Assembly: GCA_000332255.1 (NCBI GenBank) | Contig: KB235926.1 | Span: 3,359,367-3,423,366, forward strand | Length of the DNA: 64,000 nt | DNA from: a cyanobacterium PCC 7702 | GTDB taxonomy: Bacteria > Cyanobacteriota > Cyanobacteriia > Cyanobacteriales > Nostocaceae | Reading direction: 5' to 3' | Part shown: piece by piece, positions 37,515 through 46,729 of the stretch | Layout of the letters: every line of letters starts with the position of its first letter | Position numbering within the stretch: the stretch's first letter is position 1 | Position numbers and translations under genes: made by a program | The notes under the pieces: generated by a model | Told to the model about the DNA's origin: nothing | The model's database searches: none | What the model saw: the letters and a program-made list of their open reading frames with translations, nothing else

Positions 37515-38321
37515 ATGTTGCAAGCTAAAAAAGATGGGCAGCAGCGCTGTAAACTAACCACTAGATCGGATTTTGAGAATGAAAAGATGGTAACTGCAAA
37601 GCCTTCGCTACGCGAGCAACAGCATCCCCTGATCCGGCAACTAGCTGATAGCATTGAGGCAGCCTGGTATCGGTACCTAGAACTTTCACCCTACAATTTG
37701 CCAGGGGAGCTGGGATATGTGGAAGGTAGGCTAGAAGGTCAGAAACTAACGATTGAAAATCGCTGCTATCAAACACCCCAGTTCCGAAAATTGCATTTAG
37801 AACTGGCTAAAGTGGGAAATACGCTAGATATTTTGCACTGCGTTATGTTTCCCCGTTGGGAATACGATTTGCCAATGTTTGGTTGTGATTTAGTAGGGGG
37901 TAGAGGTCAAATTAGTGCAGCGATCGCTGACCTTTCACCTGTGAGCGCCGATGGTAGTTTACCACCATCCTACAGTGCCGCACTCTTGAAACTGCCAGCA
38001 CTCACCTTTTCGCAAGTGCGAGCATTACCGGAATGGGGACATATCTTTTCTGAGTTTTGCATTTTTATCCGTCCAGCTTCAGCTGCAGAAGAAGCACTTT
38101 TTCTCCAACGCGTGCAAGCATTTTTAGAAATTCACTGTCAAAATGCGATCGCCTCTCGGCCTGTTTCACCCGAGCAGGTAACGCAAATTATTGCCGGACA
38201 ACGTAATTATTGCATCAATCAGCAGCAAAATGATAAAACCCGCCGTGTTTTAGAAAAAGCTTTTGGACCAAAGTGGGCAGAAAATTATATGACTACTGTC
38301 TTATTTGATCTACCAAATTAA
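37515..38321 (+). CDS. pcyA: Phycocyanobilin:ferredoxin oxidoreductase
   Basis: The enzyme reduces biliverdin to phycocyanobilin, the chromophore of phycobilisomes and cyanobacterial phytochromes. The active-site region is plain: [24 protein letters not shown], with the catalytic His, Glu and Asp. The ATG at 37515 gives 268 residues, about 24 more than usual. The ATG at 37587 ([20 protein letters not shown]) gives a normal-length protein and may be the true start; neither has a strong ribosome site. Confidence 0.95.
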   Translation: MLQAKKDGQQRCKLTTRSDFENEKMVTAKPSLREQQHPLIRQLADSIEAAWYRYLELSPYNLPGELGYVEGRLEGQKLTIENRCYQTPQFRKLHLELAKVGNTLDILHCVMFPRWEYDLPMFGCDLVGGRGQISAAIADLSPVSADGSLPPSYSAALLKLPALTFSQVRALPEWGHIFSEFCIFIRPASAAEEALFLQRVQAFLEIHCQNAIASRPVSPEQVTQIIAGQRNYCINQQQNDKTRRVLEKAFGPKWAENYMTTVLFDLPN

Positions 38322-38839
38322 ACACCAGCTTTCTTTGGTACTCAGTAGTGTATATTACCCGCCAATTAAATTATGTTCGCTACCTGAAGATTTCATGGCC
38401 AAATTTCATTCTTGATGCTTGTTTTTGAGAAAAACAAATATTTATCATCTGTAGACCCTGTTACGTTTCACAAAAACTTATTAATGTAGAATTCATCTAA
38501 CAAAGAAGGCATCTGCTTTTTGGTATGAAATACTCTTGCACTTAGGTTTGTTACTTAGCAAACAAGAAATTTGCCATGAAAATCTTAAATTTGAGATAGA
38601 AATTCATTGCTAGAGCATGAAATTTTGCACTTGTATATAAATGGCAATATTTAATATTAGTGGAAAAAAAACGCCATAGTAACAAACCGTGGCGTTGAAT
38701 ATTATTCACATAAATGATTAACAGTAACAATTGCTATGAAATATATCCCTGACGTTTGGCTGTTAAAACTTTTTTTCATTTTTTTCCATACGTAGGTTGC
38801 TTTCTACTTTTCTTAGCAAACTTCAGACCAAAAAACACC
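38322..38839. other. Long AT-rich region upstream of the devB-type gene
   Basis: The 518-bp stretch has no credible gene. It holds a minus-strand hairpin terminator (38664-38696) and must contain the promoter of the exporter operon. I saw no NtcA-type GTAN8TAC box that I would defend. Confidence 0.5.
38664..38696 (-). terminator. Minus-strand hairpin terminator with no gene in front
   Basis: Read on the minus strand, AACGCCA (38690-38696), a 13-nt loop and TGGCGTT (38670-38676) are followed by a run of eight T residues. This is a good Rho-independent terminator shape. No annotated minus-strand gene precedes it, so it may end a small RNA or an antisense transcript from the devB promoter region. 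Confidence 0.6.
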
Positions 38840-40135
38840 ATGTCAAGGGTAACAGAACAGACAAGGTTAAGCGAACAACCCCAGGTTTTGTGGGCGATCG
38901 CTATAGCTGTACCGGTAACGGTAGCTGCTGGAGTGCTAACAATGGCCAAACTCGAGCAACTTCAAAAACTTAACGAACCGGTAGTCAGCAAACCTATTGT
39001 CAACAGCATCCACGCCATAGGACGTTTGGAACCACAAGGAGAAGTAATTAGACTTTCTGCTCCTGCAGGAGTGCAAGGAGGAACACGAGTCGAACAACTT
39101 TTTGTCAAAGAGGGAGAACGCGTCAAAAAGGGCCAAATAATCGCTATCCTGGACAATTTCCAGAACAACAAAGCAGCAGTAGAACAAGCAAGAGCAAATT
39201 TATTAGAAGCACGCGCCAATTGGACGCAAGTTAAAGCTGGAATTCCAAGAGATATCCAAGCTCAAAAAGCAGTTATTGCTCGCTTGCAAGCGCAGTTACG
39301 CGGCGAAAGTGTTGCTCAGCAAGCAACGATTAATCGTATAGAAGCTCAATTGCGAGGACAGCAAGATATTTTCAGGGCCTCAATTGCTCGCATCCAAGCT
39401 GAACAACGCAACGCCCTAGTTGATGCTCGACGCTACGATTTTTTATACAAAGAAGGCGCCATTTCTCAACAAGAACGGGATCGAAGGCGTTTGAGCGCGA
39501 TCGCCATTACTCAGCAACTAGCTGAAAGTCAAGCCAATCGCAGACAAACTATCGCCACTTTACAACAGCAAATTGCAGAAGCTAAAGTTACCCGAGACAA
39601 AACCATAGCCATTTTGCAACAACAAATTGACGAAGAAAAAGCGAAATTGCAAAGACTTTTGGAAGTTAACCCTGCTAGTATCCAACTAGCACAAGCTCAA
39701 GTTGTAAATGCGATCGCCAATTTGAAAAAAGCAGAAGCACAGCTAGAACTAAGCTATGTGAAAGCACCCATTAACGGAGAAATTTTAAAAATTCATACCA
39801 AGTCTGGAGAAAATATTTCTGTTAACGGTATTGCTGAGATTGGACGTACCGATCGCATGATGGTCGTCGCGGAAGTTTCTGAAGACAGTATTGCAAAAGT
39901 ACGTCTCGGTCAAGAAGCTACAGTCGTTAGCGATAATGGCGCCTTTAGTGGAGAATTACAAGGAACCGTGGCCGAAATTGGCAGAAAAATTGGCAAGAAA
40001 GACGTACTTAACACAGATCCCGCCGCCGATGTTGACGCCAGAGTAGTAGAAGTAAAAATTGCCCTTTCTCCAGCAGATAGCGCCAAAGTAGCAGGACTAA
40101 CTTACGCCAAAGTAATTGTGGGTATCAAAATCTAA
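38840..40135 (+). CDS. devB: DevB-type membrane-fusion (HlyD) protein
   Basis: 431 residues from the ATG at 38840. An N-terminal membrane helix (LWAIAIAVPVTVAAGVLTM) is followed by a split lipoyl/barrel-sandwich domain (RLEPQGEVIRLSAPAG...GQIIAILDN and LELSYVKAPINGEILKIHTKSGENI). A long alpha-helical hairpin of Gln/Ala-rich repeats (residues about 110-300) lies between. This is the periplasmic adaptor of an exporter that joins the DevCA inner-membrane pump to a TolC-type channel. In heterocyst formers the dev operon exports the envelope glycolipid, but paralogues with other cargo are common. Confidence 0.88.
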   Translation: MSRVTEQTRLSEQPQVLWAIAIAVPVTVAAGVLTMAKLEQLQKLNEPVVSKPIVNSIHAIGRLEPQGEVIRLSAPAGVQGGTRVEQLFVKEGERVKKGQIIAILDNFQNNKAAVEQARANLLEARANWTQVKAGIPRDIQAQKAVIARLQAQLRGESVAQQATINRIEAQLRGQQDIFRASIARIQAEQRNALVDARRYDFLYKEGAISQQERDRRRLSAIAITQQLAESQANRRQTIATLQQQIAEAKVTRDKTIAILQQQIDEEKAKLQRLLEVNPASIQLAQAQVVNAIANLKKAEAQLELSYVKAPINGEILKIHTKSGENISVNGIAEIGRTDRMMVVAEVSEDSIAKVRLGQEATVVSDNGAFSGELQGTVAEIGRKIGKKDVLNTDPAADVDARVVEVKIALSPADSAKVAGLTYAKVIVGIKI

Positions 40136-40160
40136 ATTCTGAATTTTGGGAGTAAAAACA

Positions 40161-41324
40161 ATGTTTGGCGGCAAAATACCTTTAGCATGGTTACAAATTA
40201 AATGGGAAAAAACACGTTTAGCTGTAGCTTTAGCAGGAATTGCTTTTGCTGATATTCTCATGTTTATGCAACTCGGCTTCCGAGATTCTTTATATTACAG
40301 TAATGTCAGATTTCATAACAGCTTGCAGGGTGATATAGTTCTCATCAGTCCTCAATCTAGTGCTCTTTTATCACTAAAACCTTTTTCTCAACGGCGATTG
40401 TATCGAGCTTTAGACTTACCAGCAGTGCAATCAGTACATCCTATATATTTGGACTACACTAGTTGGAAAAATCCTGTGACAGGCATACCTCGTAACTTGC
40501 TTGTAGTCGGCATTAATCCCGTGCACAAAAATATTTTAAAAATACCTGGCCTGCAAGAAAATTTAGACAAAATAAAGATGCCCGACGTAGTGTTATTTGA
40601 CCAATCTTCTCGCCAGGAATACGGTCCCATCGCCACCGAATTTCTACAAGGCAAAAACGTGACTGCTGAAGTACAAAGAAGATTAATTAAAGTAGGAGGA
40701 TTGTTCACTTTAGGCGCATCTTTTGGTGCAGATGGTAATTTAATTACTAGTGATATCAATTTTTTACGCATCTTTCCCAATCGACAACAAGGATTAATTA
40801 ATATTGGATTGATTAAAATCAAACCACGAGCTGATGTTGAGACGGTTGTGAAGGATCTGCGAAATTATTTACCGCTAGATGTCAAAGTTTTAACTAAGCA
40901 AGAATTTATAGACAAGGAAAGGCATTTCTGGGCAAGTGGTACGGCAATTGGCTTTATTTTTACTTTGGGTACAATCATGGGTTTTATTGTCGGGACCGTG
41001 ATTGTTTATCAAATTCTTTACACCGAAGTAGCAGATCATCTCGTTGAGTACGCAACTCTCAAAGCTATTGGTTATCCACACAAATACTTTTTAATTGTTA
41101 TTTTTCAAGAAGCTTTAATTTTAGCAGTTTTGGGATATTTACCAGGATTTGCTTTTGCTTTATTTTTATATCAAAAGGCTAGAGAAGCAACTTTGTTGCC
41201 AGTTTTTATGAGTTTTGAGCGAGCCATCCAAGTGTTAATATTAACTATTTTTATGTGTTTTATTTCTGGTGCGATCGCTATCAGAAAATTGCGAGCAGCC
41301 GAGCCAGCAGATATTTTTAAATAA
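40161..41324 (+). CDS. devC: DevC-type ABC permease
   Basis: 387 residues from the ATG at 40161. Four membrane segments of the FtsX/MacB type are visible: one near the start (LAVALAGIAFADILMFMQLGF) and three near the end (GTAIGFIFTLGTIMGFIVGTVIVY and two more), with a large extracytoplasmic domain between. It begins 25 bp after devB and ends 18 bp before devA, so the three form an operon. Confidence 0.9.
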   Translation: MFGGKIPLAWLQIKWEKTRLAVALAGIAFADILMFMQLGFRDSLYYSNVRFHNSLQGDIVLISPQSSALLSLKPFSQRRLYRALDLPAVQSVHPIYLDYTSWKNPVTGIPRNLLVVGINPVHKNILKIPGLQENLDKIKMPDVVLFDQSSRQEYGPIATEFLQGKNVTAEVQRRLIKVGGLFTLGASFGADGNLITSDINFLRIFPNRQQGLINIGLIKIKPRADVETVVKDLRNYLPLDVKVLTKQEFIDKERHFWASGTAIGFIFTLGTIMGFIVGTVIVYQILYTEVADHLVEYATLKAIGYPHKYFLIVIFQEALILAVLGYLPGFAFALFLYQKAREATLLPVFMSFERAIQVLILTIFMCFISGAIAIRKLRAAEPADIFK

Positions 41325-41342
41325 GGGCAGTAAATAATATCT

Positions 41343-42029
41343 ATGAAAACCGAACCCGTGATTTCTATTAAACATCTCAATCACTACTACGGCAAAGGTG
41401 CGTTGAGAAGACAAATTTTATTTGATATCAACCTAGAAATTTATTCAGGAGAAATTGTCATCATGACCGGACCATCTGGGTCAGGTAAAACAACTTTACT
41501 GAGTTTGATTGGCGGTTTGCGGTCTGTACAAGAGGGAAGTTTAAAGTTTCTGGGTCAAGAATTGTACAGAGCAAGTCAAGCAAAATTAGTCAGCTTACGG
41601 CGTAATATTGGTTATATTTTTCAAGCTCATAACTTATTGGAGTTTTTAACTGCTAGACAAAATGTACAAATGGCGGTGGAACTGAATAGGTATATATCTC
41701 AGCGAGAAGCTATAGCACGAGCAGAAAAAATGCTCAGGTCAGTGGGTTTGGGACAACGAGTTAATTACTATCCTGATAGTCTTTCTGGCGGACAAAAACA
41801 AAGGATAGCGATCGCTCGCGCTTTAGTAAACAATCCTCCTCTAGTTTTGGCAGATGAACCCACAGCAGCTTTGGACAAACAATCAGGACGTGACGTAGTG
41901 GAATTAATGCAACATCTTGCGAAGGAAAAGGGAACTTCAATTTTGTTAGTAACTCACGACAATCGCATTTTAGATATTGCCGATCGCATTGTAGAAATGG
42001 AAGATGGAGTTTTAGTTCGTCATTCTTAA
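41343..42029 (+). CDS. devA: DevA-type ABC ATP-binding protein
   Basis: 228 residues with Walker A GPSGSGKTT, signature LSGGQKQR and Walker B LVLADEPTAALD; HDNRILDIADRIVEMEDG is typical of the DevA/LolD/MacB group. It powers the DevBC exporter. Confidence 0.92.
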   Translation: MKTEPVISIKHLNHYYGKGALRRQILFDINLEIYSGEIVIMTGPSGSGKTTLLSLIGGLRSVQEGSLKFLGQELYRASQAKLVSLRRNIGYIFQAHNLLEFLTARQNVQMAVELNRYISQREAIARAEKMLRSVGLGQRVNYYPDSLSGGQKQRIAIARALVNNPPLVLADEPTAALDKQSGRDVVELMQHLAKEKGTSILLVTHDNRILDIADRIVEMEDGVLVRHS

Positions 42030-42068
42030 ATTTTGCTTGCAACTAATTCGTAACCATTTTCCAAATTG

Positions 42069-42845
42069 CTATTTTAAAGAATTTGGTTGGCGACTGGTGC
42101 GAAAAGTGACGTTTACGCCTTCATTTGACTGTTCTAGTACCAGTAAAGGAGTTGGTTTGGCTTTTTGATCCCAATGCATGTATGCAACGCGACCCTGAAT
42201 TGTCGGTTGCCAATTGTCGTCTTCTTCTGCGGGACTGAGATAAGTTTCGATACAGTCTATTAACTGGCTAATTGTCGCAGAAGTTGGTTGTGTTGGTAAC
42301 TTCATCAATCGAATTTGCACGCGAAACAACACTCGCTTAACGATATTTGGCGGACTACCGGTTTCGTATTCGACATCAAATATTTCATCCACCTGTCGTC
42401 CTGTATTGCTAGCAATGCCTACTATACCTTGCTGCGCTTGATTGGGGCGCAGTGCTTGGGAAATTTTATCTTTTATTTTTATTTTTATTTGATTAATAAT
42501 AGCAAAATGGAATATTTCTTCTGACATGCGCATGCGCAGATAATCAAGATTGAATTCCCGTGAGTTGATTAAATCGGGATTGGTCTCCATTTTGCGAATA
42601 GTTTCTAAGGCGAGTTTGAACTTTTTCTCCATTTCTCGCATGCGGAATTGTTCAAACTTGATTTTTTTCTTGAGTTTATTAATCTGAATGTTGCTAAAGA
42701 TAATCAAAGCAATGACAACCAACGCCAAACCTACGCTGGTTGTTACCCATATTGTTGGTAATTGCGTTTCACTGGCGGGAATTTGCTGAGAAACTTTTTT
42801 AGCCTTAACAGCAGTAGATTGGGCAACAAATATAGAAGTTGACAT
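42069..42845 (-). CDS. Membrane-anchored coiled-coil protein, conserved in cyanobacteria
   Basis: 258 residues. One membrane helix (TTSVGLALVVIALIIFSNI, about 35-53) is followed by a basic coiled coil (INKLKKKIKFEQFRMREMEKKF) and a soluble C-terminal domain (VEYETGSPPNIVKRVLFRVQIRLMK...). I do not recognise a named family. It is convergent with devA and unrelated in sequence to the exporter. Confidence 0.7.
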   Translation of the reverse strand: MSTSIFVAQSTAVKAKKVSQQIPASETQLPTIWVTTSVGLALVVIALIIFSNIQINKLKKKIKFEQFRMREMEKKFKLALETIRKMETNPDLINSREFNLDYLRMRMSEEIFHFAIINQIKIKIKDKISQALRPNQAQQGIVGIASNTGRQVDEIFDVEYETGSPPNIVKRVLFRVQIRLMKLPTQPTSATISQLIDCIETYLSPAEEDDNWQPTIQGRVAYMHWDQKAKPTPLLVLEQSNEGVNVTFRTSRQPNSLK

Positions 42846-42883
42846 GGTAAGTACATAAGAATACTTGACTCTCGATTCTTAGG

Positions 42884-43096
42884 ATGCCCAAATTTTCGAT
42901 ATCTCTTTGCTTGACTAGTGCTATTTTTGACTATCAAAATCTTCCATCCACTGCAGTAATTCTCTGCCAAGACAAGAAGCTACTCCTTAATATTCCTTCC
43001 AGAAATTTGACTCTGGTAGAAAGACAAGGAGTAGCTGTTGCGATCGCTTGGAGTACCGGTAAATTGTTGTACTCAGCAAAAGAACCTAAGCATTAG
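42884..43096 (+). CDS. Doubtful small open frame
   Basis: 70 codons, the last overlapping the end of psbO. The C-terminal part (AVILCQDKKLLLNIPSRNLTLVERQGVAVAIAWSTGKLLYS) reads like protein, but there is no ribosome site and no family I know. Possibly a remnant or chance. Confidence 0.25.
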   Translation: MPKFSISLCLTSAIFDYQNLPSTAVILCQDKKLLLNIPSRNLTLVERQGVAVAIAWSTGKLLYSAKEPKH

Positions 43097-43919
43097 CCGG
43101 TTCCACCCGAGCGTAAAAAATACCGCGAACTTTGACATCTTTCGGTTCATCAGCACCTAGATCTGTATCCGAAGGCTGTTCGCTTTCAAATGTACCTGCA
43201 ATTTCACCAGTAGCGCTATCTACCTTGGCTACAGATAAAGATATCTTACCGTTGAGAACCTCAGCGCGCTTAACGTTGGCGCGCAGGAGTTCTTCATCAT
43301 CCGATTGAGCGGGAAGAGCAACAGCAGCATCATAACCGCTGGCGACACCGCGACCTTTGGGGTCGAGGAAGGTAGCACCGCGATAGGAAGGAACTCGGAA
43401 AGTACCTTCAAAATCTGTTGAGGTATTAATGCTGGTCATGCTAGGTTGGGACTGAGCGACCAAACCTTTGATAGTAAACAAAAAAGGTACCGTTTCCCCG
43501 CCTGGTAATTTGACGGTAATAGGTTGGAAGTCAAAACCCTCTTTTTCTTCAAAGGTGAGGCTACCATCTGGGTTCACCTTTAAATCGCCTTGGATTTGAT
43601 CCAGGGAGTAGGTTTGACGAGTTAATAATTTGCCAGCAATATATTGCGGTTTTTGTCGTTTATTGGTAGCTTCTCCTTTCACAAAGAATTGGGTTGGTTC
43701 TAAACAAAGTTCTTTTATGACGTAGGATTTTTCTGGATCGATAGGAATAGAACCGCGACTTGTTTCTGTTAGCTGGGGACACTTATTAGCCAAACCCGTA
43801 CCTTTGATTTGGTCGTATGTTAGTACATCTGTACTGCTAACTGCCGGACCTTCTCCACAAGCAGTTAGTAACCCCAAGCACAAAGCCAAGAGTGCAACAA
43901 TTACAGCGCGAAACCTCAT
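43086..43919 (-). CDS. psbO: Photosystem II manganese-stabilising protein
   Basis: 277 residues from the ATG at 43919; an ATG six codons upstream is also possible. Signal peptide with lipobox-like LLTACG, then mature PsbO: LTYDQIKGTGLANKCPQL with the first conserved Cys, ELCLEPTQFFVKGE with the second, and RGGSTGYD-type positions replaced by KGRGVASGYDAAVALPA. PsbO binds the lumenal face of photosystem II and keeps the Mn4Ca cluster stable. Confidence 0.96.
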   Translation of the reverse strand: MRFRAVIVALLALCLGLLTACGEGPAVSSTDVLTYDQIKGTGLANKCPQLTETSRGSIPIDPEKSYVIKELCLEPTQFFVKGEATNKRQKPQYIAGKLLTRQTYSLDQIQGDLKVNPDGSLTFEEKEGFDFQPITVKLPGGETVPFLFTIKGLVAQSQPSMTSINTSTDFEGTFRVPSYRGATFLDPKGRGVASGYDAAVALPAQSDDEELLRANVKRAEVLNGKISLSVAKVDSATGEIAGTFESEQPSDTDLGADEPKDVKVRGIFYARVEPANA

Positions 43920-44223
43920 GGTTAACCTCAATGTCAAAAAAAATTAATTATTTAAGTCGTTTTGTGTGACGTATGTGTCGCCACCACCTACAGCCCATGT
44001 TTTTATGGGGAGATCATCAGCCAGATCATACGATTTTTTTTAACTCAAAATCAAAGCGCTCTAATATTTGTCAAAAATGGTGGGATCGCCCAAGGGTGGT
44101 TCGAGGTGAAATGCAGTTGATTTTTTGCCGCTTATTTTTAATTTTCCGTTTTAGGGGCAGCAATTAATTGTGAATTTTTTTAGACAACAACAAATAAAGC
44201 GATCGCTTTTGGGAAATCGGTGT

Positions 44224-44916
44224 TTACGGAAATGAACTGGTTTGTTTTGGTTCTGCTGGTTGTGGATTATGCCCTAGTTTTGGTTCTGTAGCAGTAATTA
44301 ACCGTTTAATATTGCTAGTGTGCCGCCAAATCACATACAATCCGCCTGCAATGCCAAACAAAATGTAGGCGAGTGGTTGGTGCAGGAGTATCATCAACAT
44401 CGGCACAGCGATCGCACCAGCAATTGAACTTAAAGAGACAATGCGCGAACTAGCAACAACAATGGCAAATACTGCTGCAGTTAGCAATGCCAGCAGCCAA
44501 TTCATGGCTAATAAAACGCCCAGGCTAGTTGCAACTGATTTTCCGCCAGTAAACCCTAAAAAAATAGATTTACTGTGTCCCAGTATTGCTGCTAATCCTG
44601 CTAAAGTTATCATCCAAGGTTGCCAGATTGTGGCGTCGACTGCAGCGGGAATGAGATTTTGACTTTGGGCAAAATGGAATAACCAGTAAACAAAAAATAT
44701 TGCTAAAACTCCTTTGAGGCAATCTATAGTAAGAACGAACGCTCCCGGACCTTTACCCAGGGTTCTTAACACATTTGTTGCTCCGGTGGAACCAGAACCA
44801 AATTCGCGAATGTCGATACCTTTCAATAGTTTTCCGACCGTATAGCCAGTGGGAATCGAACCTAGCAGATAGGCGGAAACTAAAGTAATCCCGCACAAGG
44901 TTAACCAAATAGCCAT
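44224..44916 (-). CDS. plsY: Glycerol-3-phosphate acyltransferase (acyl-phosphate type)
   Basis: 230 residues, five or more membrane helices and the PlsY motifs SIPTGYTVGKLLKGIDIREFGSGSTGATNVLR, GHSKSIFLGFTGGKSVATSLG and VIWRHTSNIKRL. It makes lysophosphatidate from acyl-phosphate and glycerol 3-phosphate, the first step of membrane lipid synthesis. It follows the DUF3086 gene by nine bases. Confidence 0.95.
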   Translation of the reverse strand: MAIWLTLCGITLVSAYLLGSIPTGYTVGKLLKGIDIREFGSGSTGATNVLRTLGKGPGAFVLTIDCLKGVLAIFFVYWLFHFAQSQNLIPAAVDATIWQPWMITLAGLAAILGHSKSIFLGFTGGKSVATSLGVLLAMNWLLALLTAAVFAIVVASSRIVSLSSIAGAIAVPMLMILLHQPLAYILFGIAGGLYVIWRHTSNIKRLITATEPKLGHNPQPAEPKQTSSFP

Positions 44917-44925
44917 ATTTTTGAT

Positions 44926-46167
44926 TTAAAAATCATCTTCATAGTTTCTCATCGTTCTTGGGTCAGGGACGAATGCTAACCACAAGGGGAACTGTAGCAG
45001 TGCTAAACTAACTTGCTCTTCGGAATCATCAATAACGATCAAAGGCAGCAATTTTGATTTTTGCAAACGATCGGCTCTTTGGGCTACTGCTTCTGGTGTT
45101 TCGAATAATGTCACACCGCGATCGGGACCAAAATCTTGACGACCAATTCCCAAGCAATCCTGCAGACCGCGACGCCACTCACCCAAACGTTCCGGTGTGT
45201 TAGCTAATACTAAAGTACGGAGGCGATCGCCATACAATTGGTACAAAATTGAAATAATTGCCGAACTTATCAGTATGTTTTGCAACCTGCTACCTGTGGT
45301 TCGCAAGGCACCCCGTCCTCCTTGCTTGAAAAACCAGTCAGAAACTCGTTCGGCGTGAATTGGTTCAAAGGTACGGCGCAACTGCCAAGGTGGACCGTAG
45401 TAATCTGGTTTGTGGCGATACTGATCGAGCAGGCGGCGAATTTGTTTTGTAGTGTCTTGAAATTGCTGTTGGGCAAATTGTGGAGTTCCGATTTCAGCTT
45501 CTGCTGACTTTACTGGTGCAAGATCTGGTTTTTCTGGCTCTGGCTTGGTCTTGGGTACAAGTTGCAGCGCTTCTGCGGCTGTTACCAAATCTTGTAAGCT
45601 ACCTGTCAGATAATCTTTAAAACCCTGAATTCGAATGGCTAAATCTTGAGAAACACCTGCAAAGGTAGTTCGCATTTCCTGACGAATACGCTCTTGACGT
45701 CTTTCTAACTGTTCTACAGAAAGTTGCAATGTTTGTTTGCGCTGTTCTAGTTCAGAAAGTGCTTCTTGCACTAATTTTCCCATCGCTACCTGCGTCTGCA
45801 GCATTTGTGCTTGCAAATTTTGATAAGTTGATTGCAGCTTGGCAATTTCTTGTTTGAGAGCTTCTCGTTGTTGTTGCAGTTCGGTGAGGTGTTGTGTTGC
45901 TTCTGTTTGATTTTCTTGCGGGTATTGTTGCGAGTTGGGCGTTGGTGTTGCCTGTTCTAACTTTGTAGCTATTTCGTCCCCAGACAACTGTTGTACAGAT
46001 GCATTGCTAGAACTTGTTGCTCCTTTTGTATTTGAGGGCGAATCAGCACTAGCGTTGTCTTGTGCAGCAGTAAAGTTGTCTAACTCCTCGTTTGTAGGGC
46101 TTTGTTCTTCTTTTTGCACCAAGGACTCTTCTTCGGGTTGTGGGGCTTGATATTCCTCTGGATTCAT
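44926..46167 (-). CDS. DUF3086-family protein
   Basis: 413 residues. The N-terminal 90 are low-complexity, Gln/Ser/Glu-rich. A coiled coil (about 90-170) follows, then a conserved C-terminal domain (from about PDYYGPPWQLRRTFEPIHAERVSDWFFKQGGRGAL) as in DUF3086 proteins, which are confined to cyanobacteria. Function unknown; the operon with plsY suggests a link to the envelope. Confidence 0.82.
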   Translation of the reverse strand: MNPEEYQAPQPEEESLVQKEEQSPTNEELDNFTAAQDNASADSPSNTKGATSSSNASVQQLSGDEIATKLEQATPTPNSQQYPQENQTEATQHLTELQQQREALKQEIAKLQSTYQNLQAQMLQTQVAMGKLVQEALSELEQRKQTLQLSVEQLERRQERIRQEMRTTFAGVSQDLAIRIQGFKDYLTGSLQDLVTAAEALQLVPKTKPEPEKPDLAPVKSAEAEIGTPQFAQQQFQDTTKQIRRLLDQYRHKPDYYGPPWQLRRTFEPIHAERVSDWFFKQGGRGALRTTGSRLQNILISSAIISILYQLYGDRLRTLVLANTPERLGEWRRGLQDCLGIGRQDFGPDRGVTLFETPEAVAQRADRLQKSKLLPLIVIDDSEEQVSLALLQFPLWLAFVPDPRTMRNYEDDF

Positions 46168-46729
46168 AAACGATAGTATAATTCCTACGACACAATTAAA
46201 TGACTTTTAGCAATATGCGATTGCCAAGCTAGCTGTAAAAGCCTCGAGTCCTAAGTTGGCAAAAATATATGGCAATAGAAATATTACGATTCATTCCTTG
46301 CCGGTGGAACGATACAGATGGATAGATGCAACGGCTACTTTCGTAATCGTCACATTGCTATGATAAACGATTACTACCGTTGAACAATAGCAAAGTCAGT
46401 CTTTGTAGAAGCATTGGATTTACTGGCTCTAACGTTTTGGAAGCTAGTAAATCTGGGGAAGCTTGAAAGTGTTTTGGCTTGTTCTTCTTGGTCACAGATA
46501 CAAATAAGCCGCGACTTCAGGTACTTCTGAGCCAACCAGGATGAATGGTACAATCAAATTATCGTACAGGCGTACTAGCAAACAGACCAGTTAGCTGCCA
46601 AAACCGAACACCAGGAAAATCACAAAAGCCAGGGTGTTGGAAGTCTGTGTCGGAGTTGTTAAATTTGGTAAAAGCAGGATCTGGCGTTAGCTGGTTGCTA
46701 GTCTCAAACCTGAAAAGGTATTGAAATCC
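46168..46729. other. Intergenic region, 562 bp, before dnaX
   Basis: A divergent promoter region between the DUF3086 gene and dnaX. I looked for a tRNA, a small photosystem gene and a structured RNA and saw none. Confidence 0.5.

Noticed and set aside
37594-37620. GCTTCGCTACGCGAGC-like palindrome near the pcyA start, resembling dispersed cyanobacterial repeats
   Set aside because: A single short imperfect copy inside coding sequence; not enough to call a repeat element.
43973-44167. Small + strand frame upstream of psbO
   Set aside because: Random-looking composition, no ribosome site, lies in the psbO promoter region.
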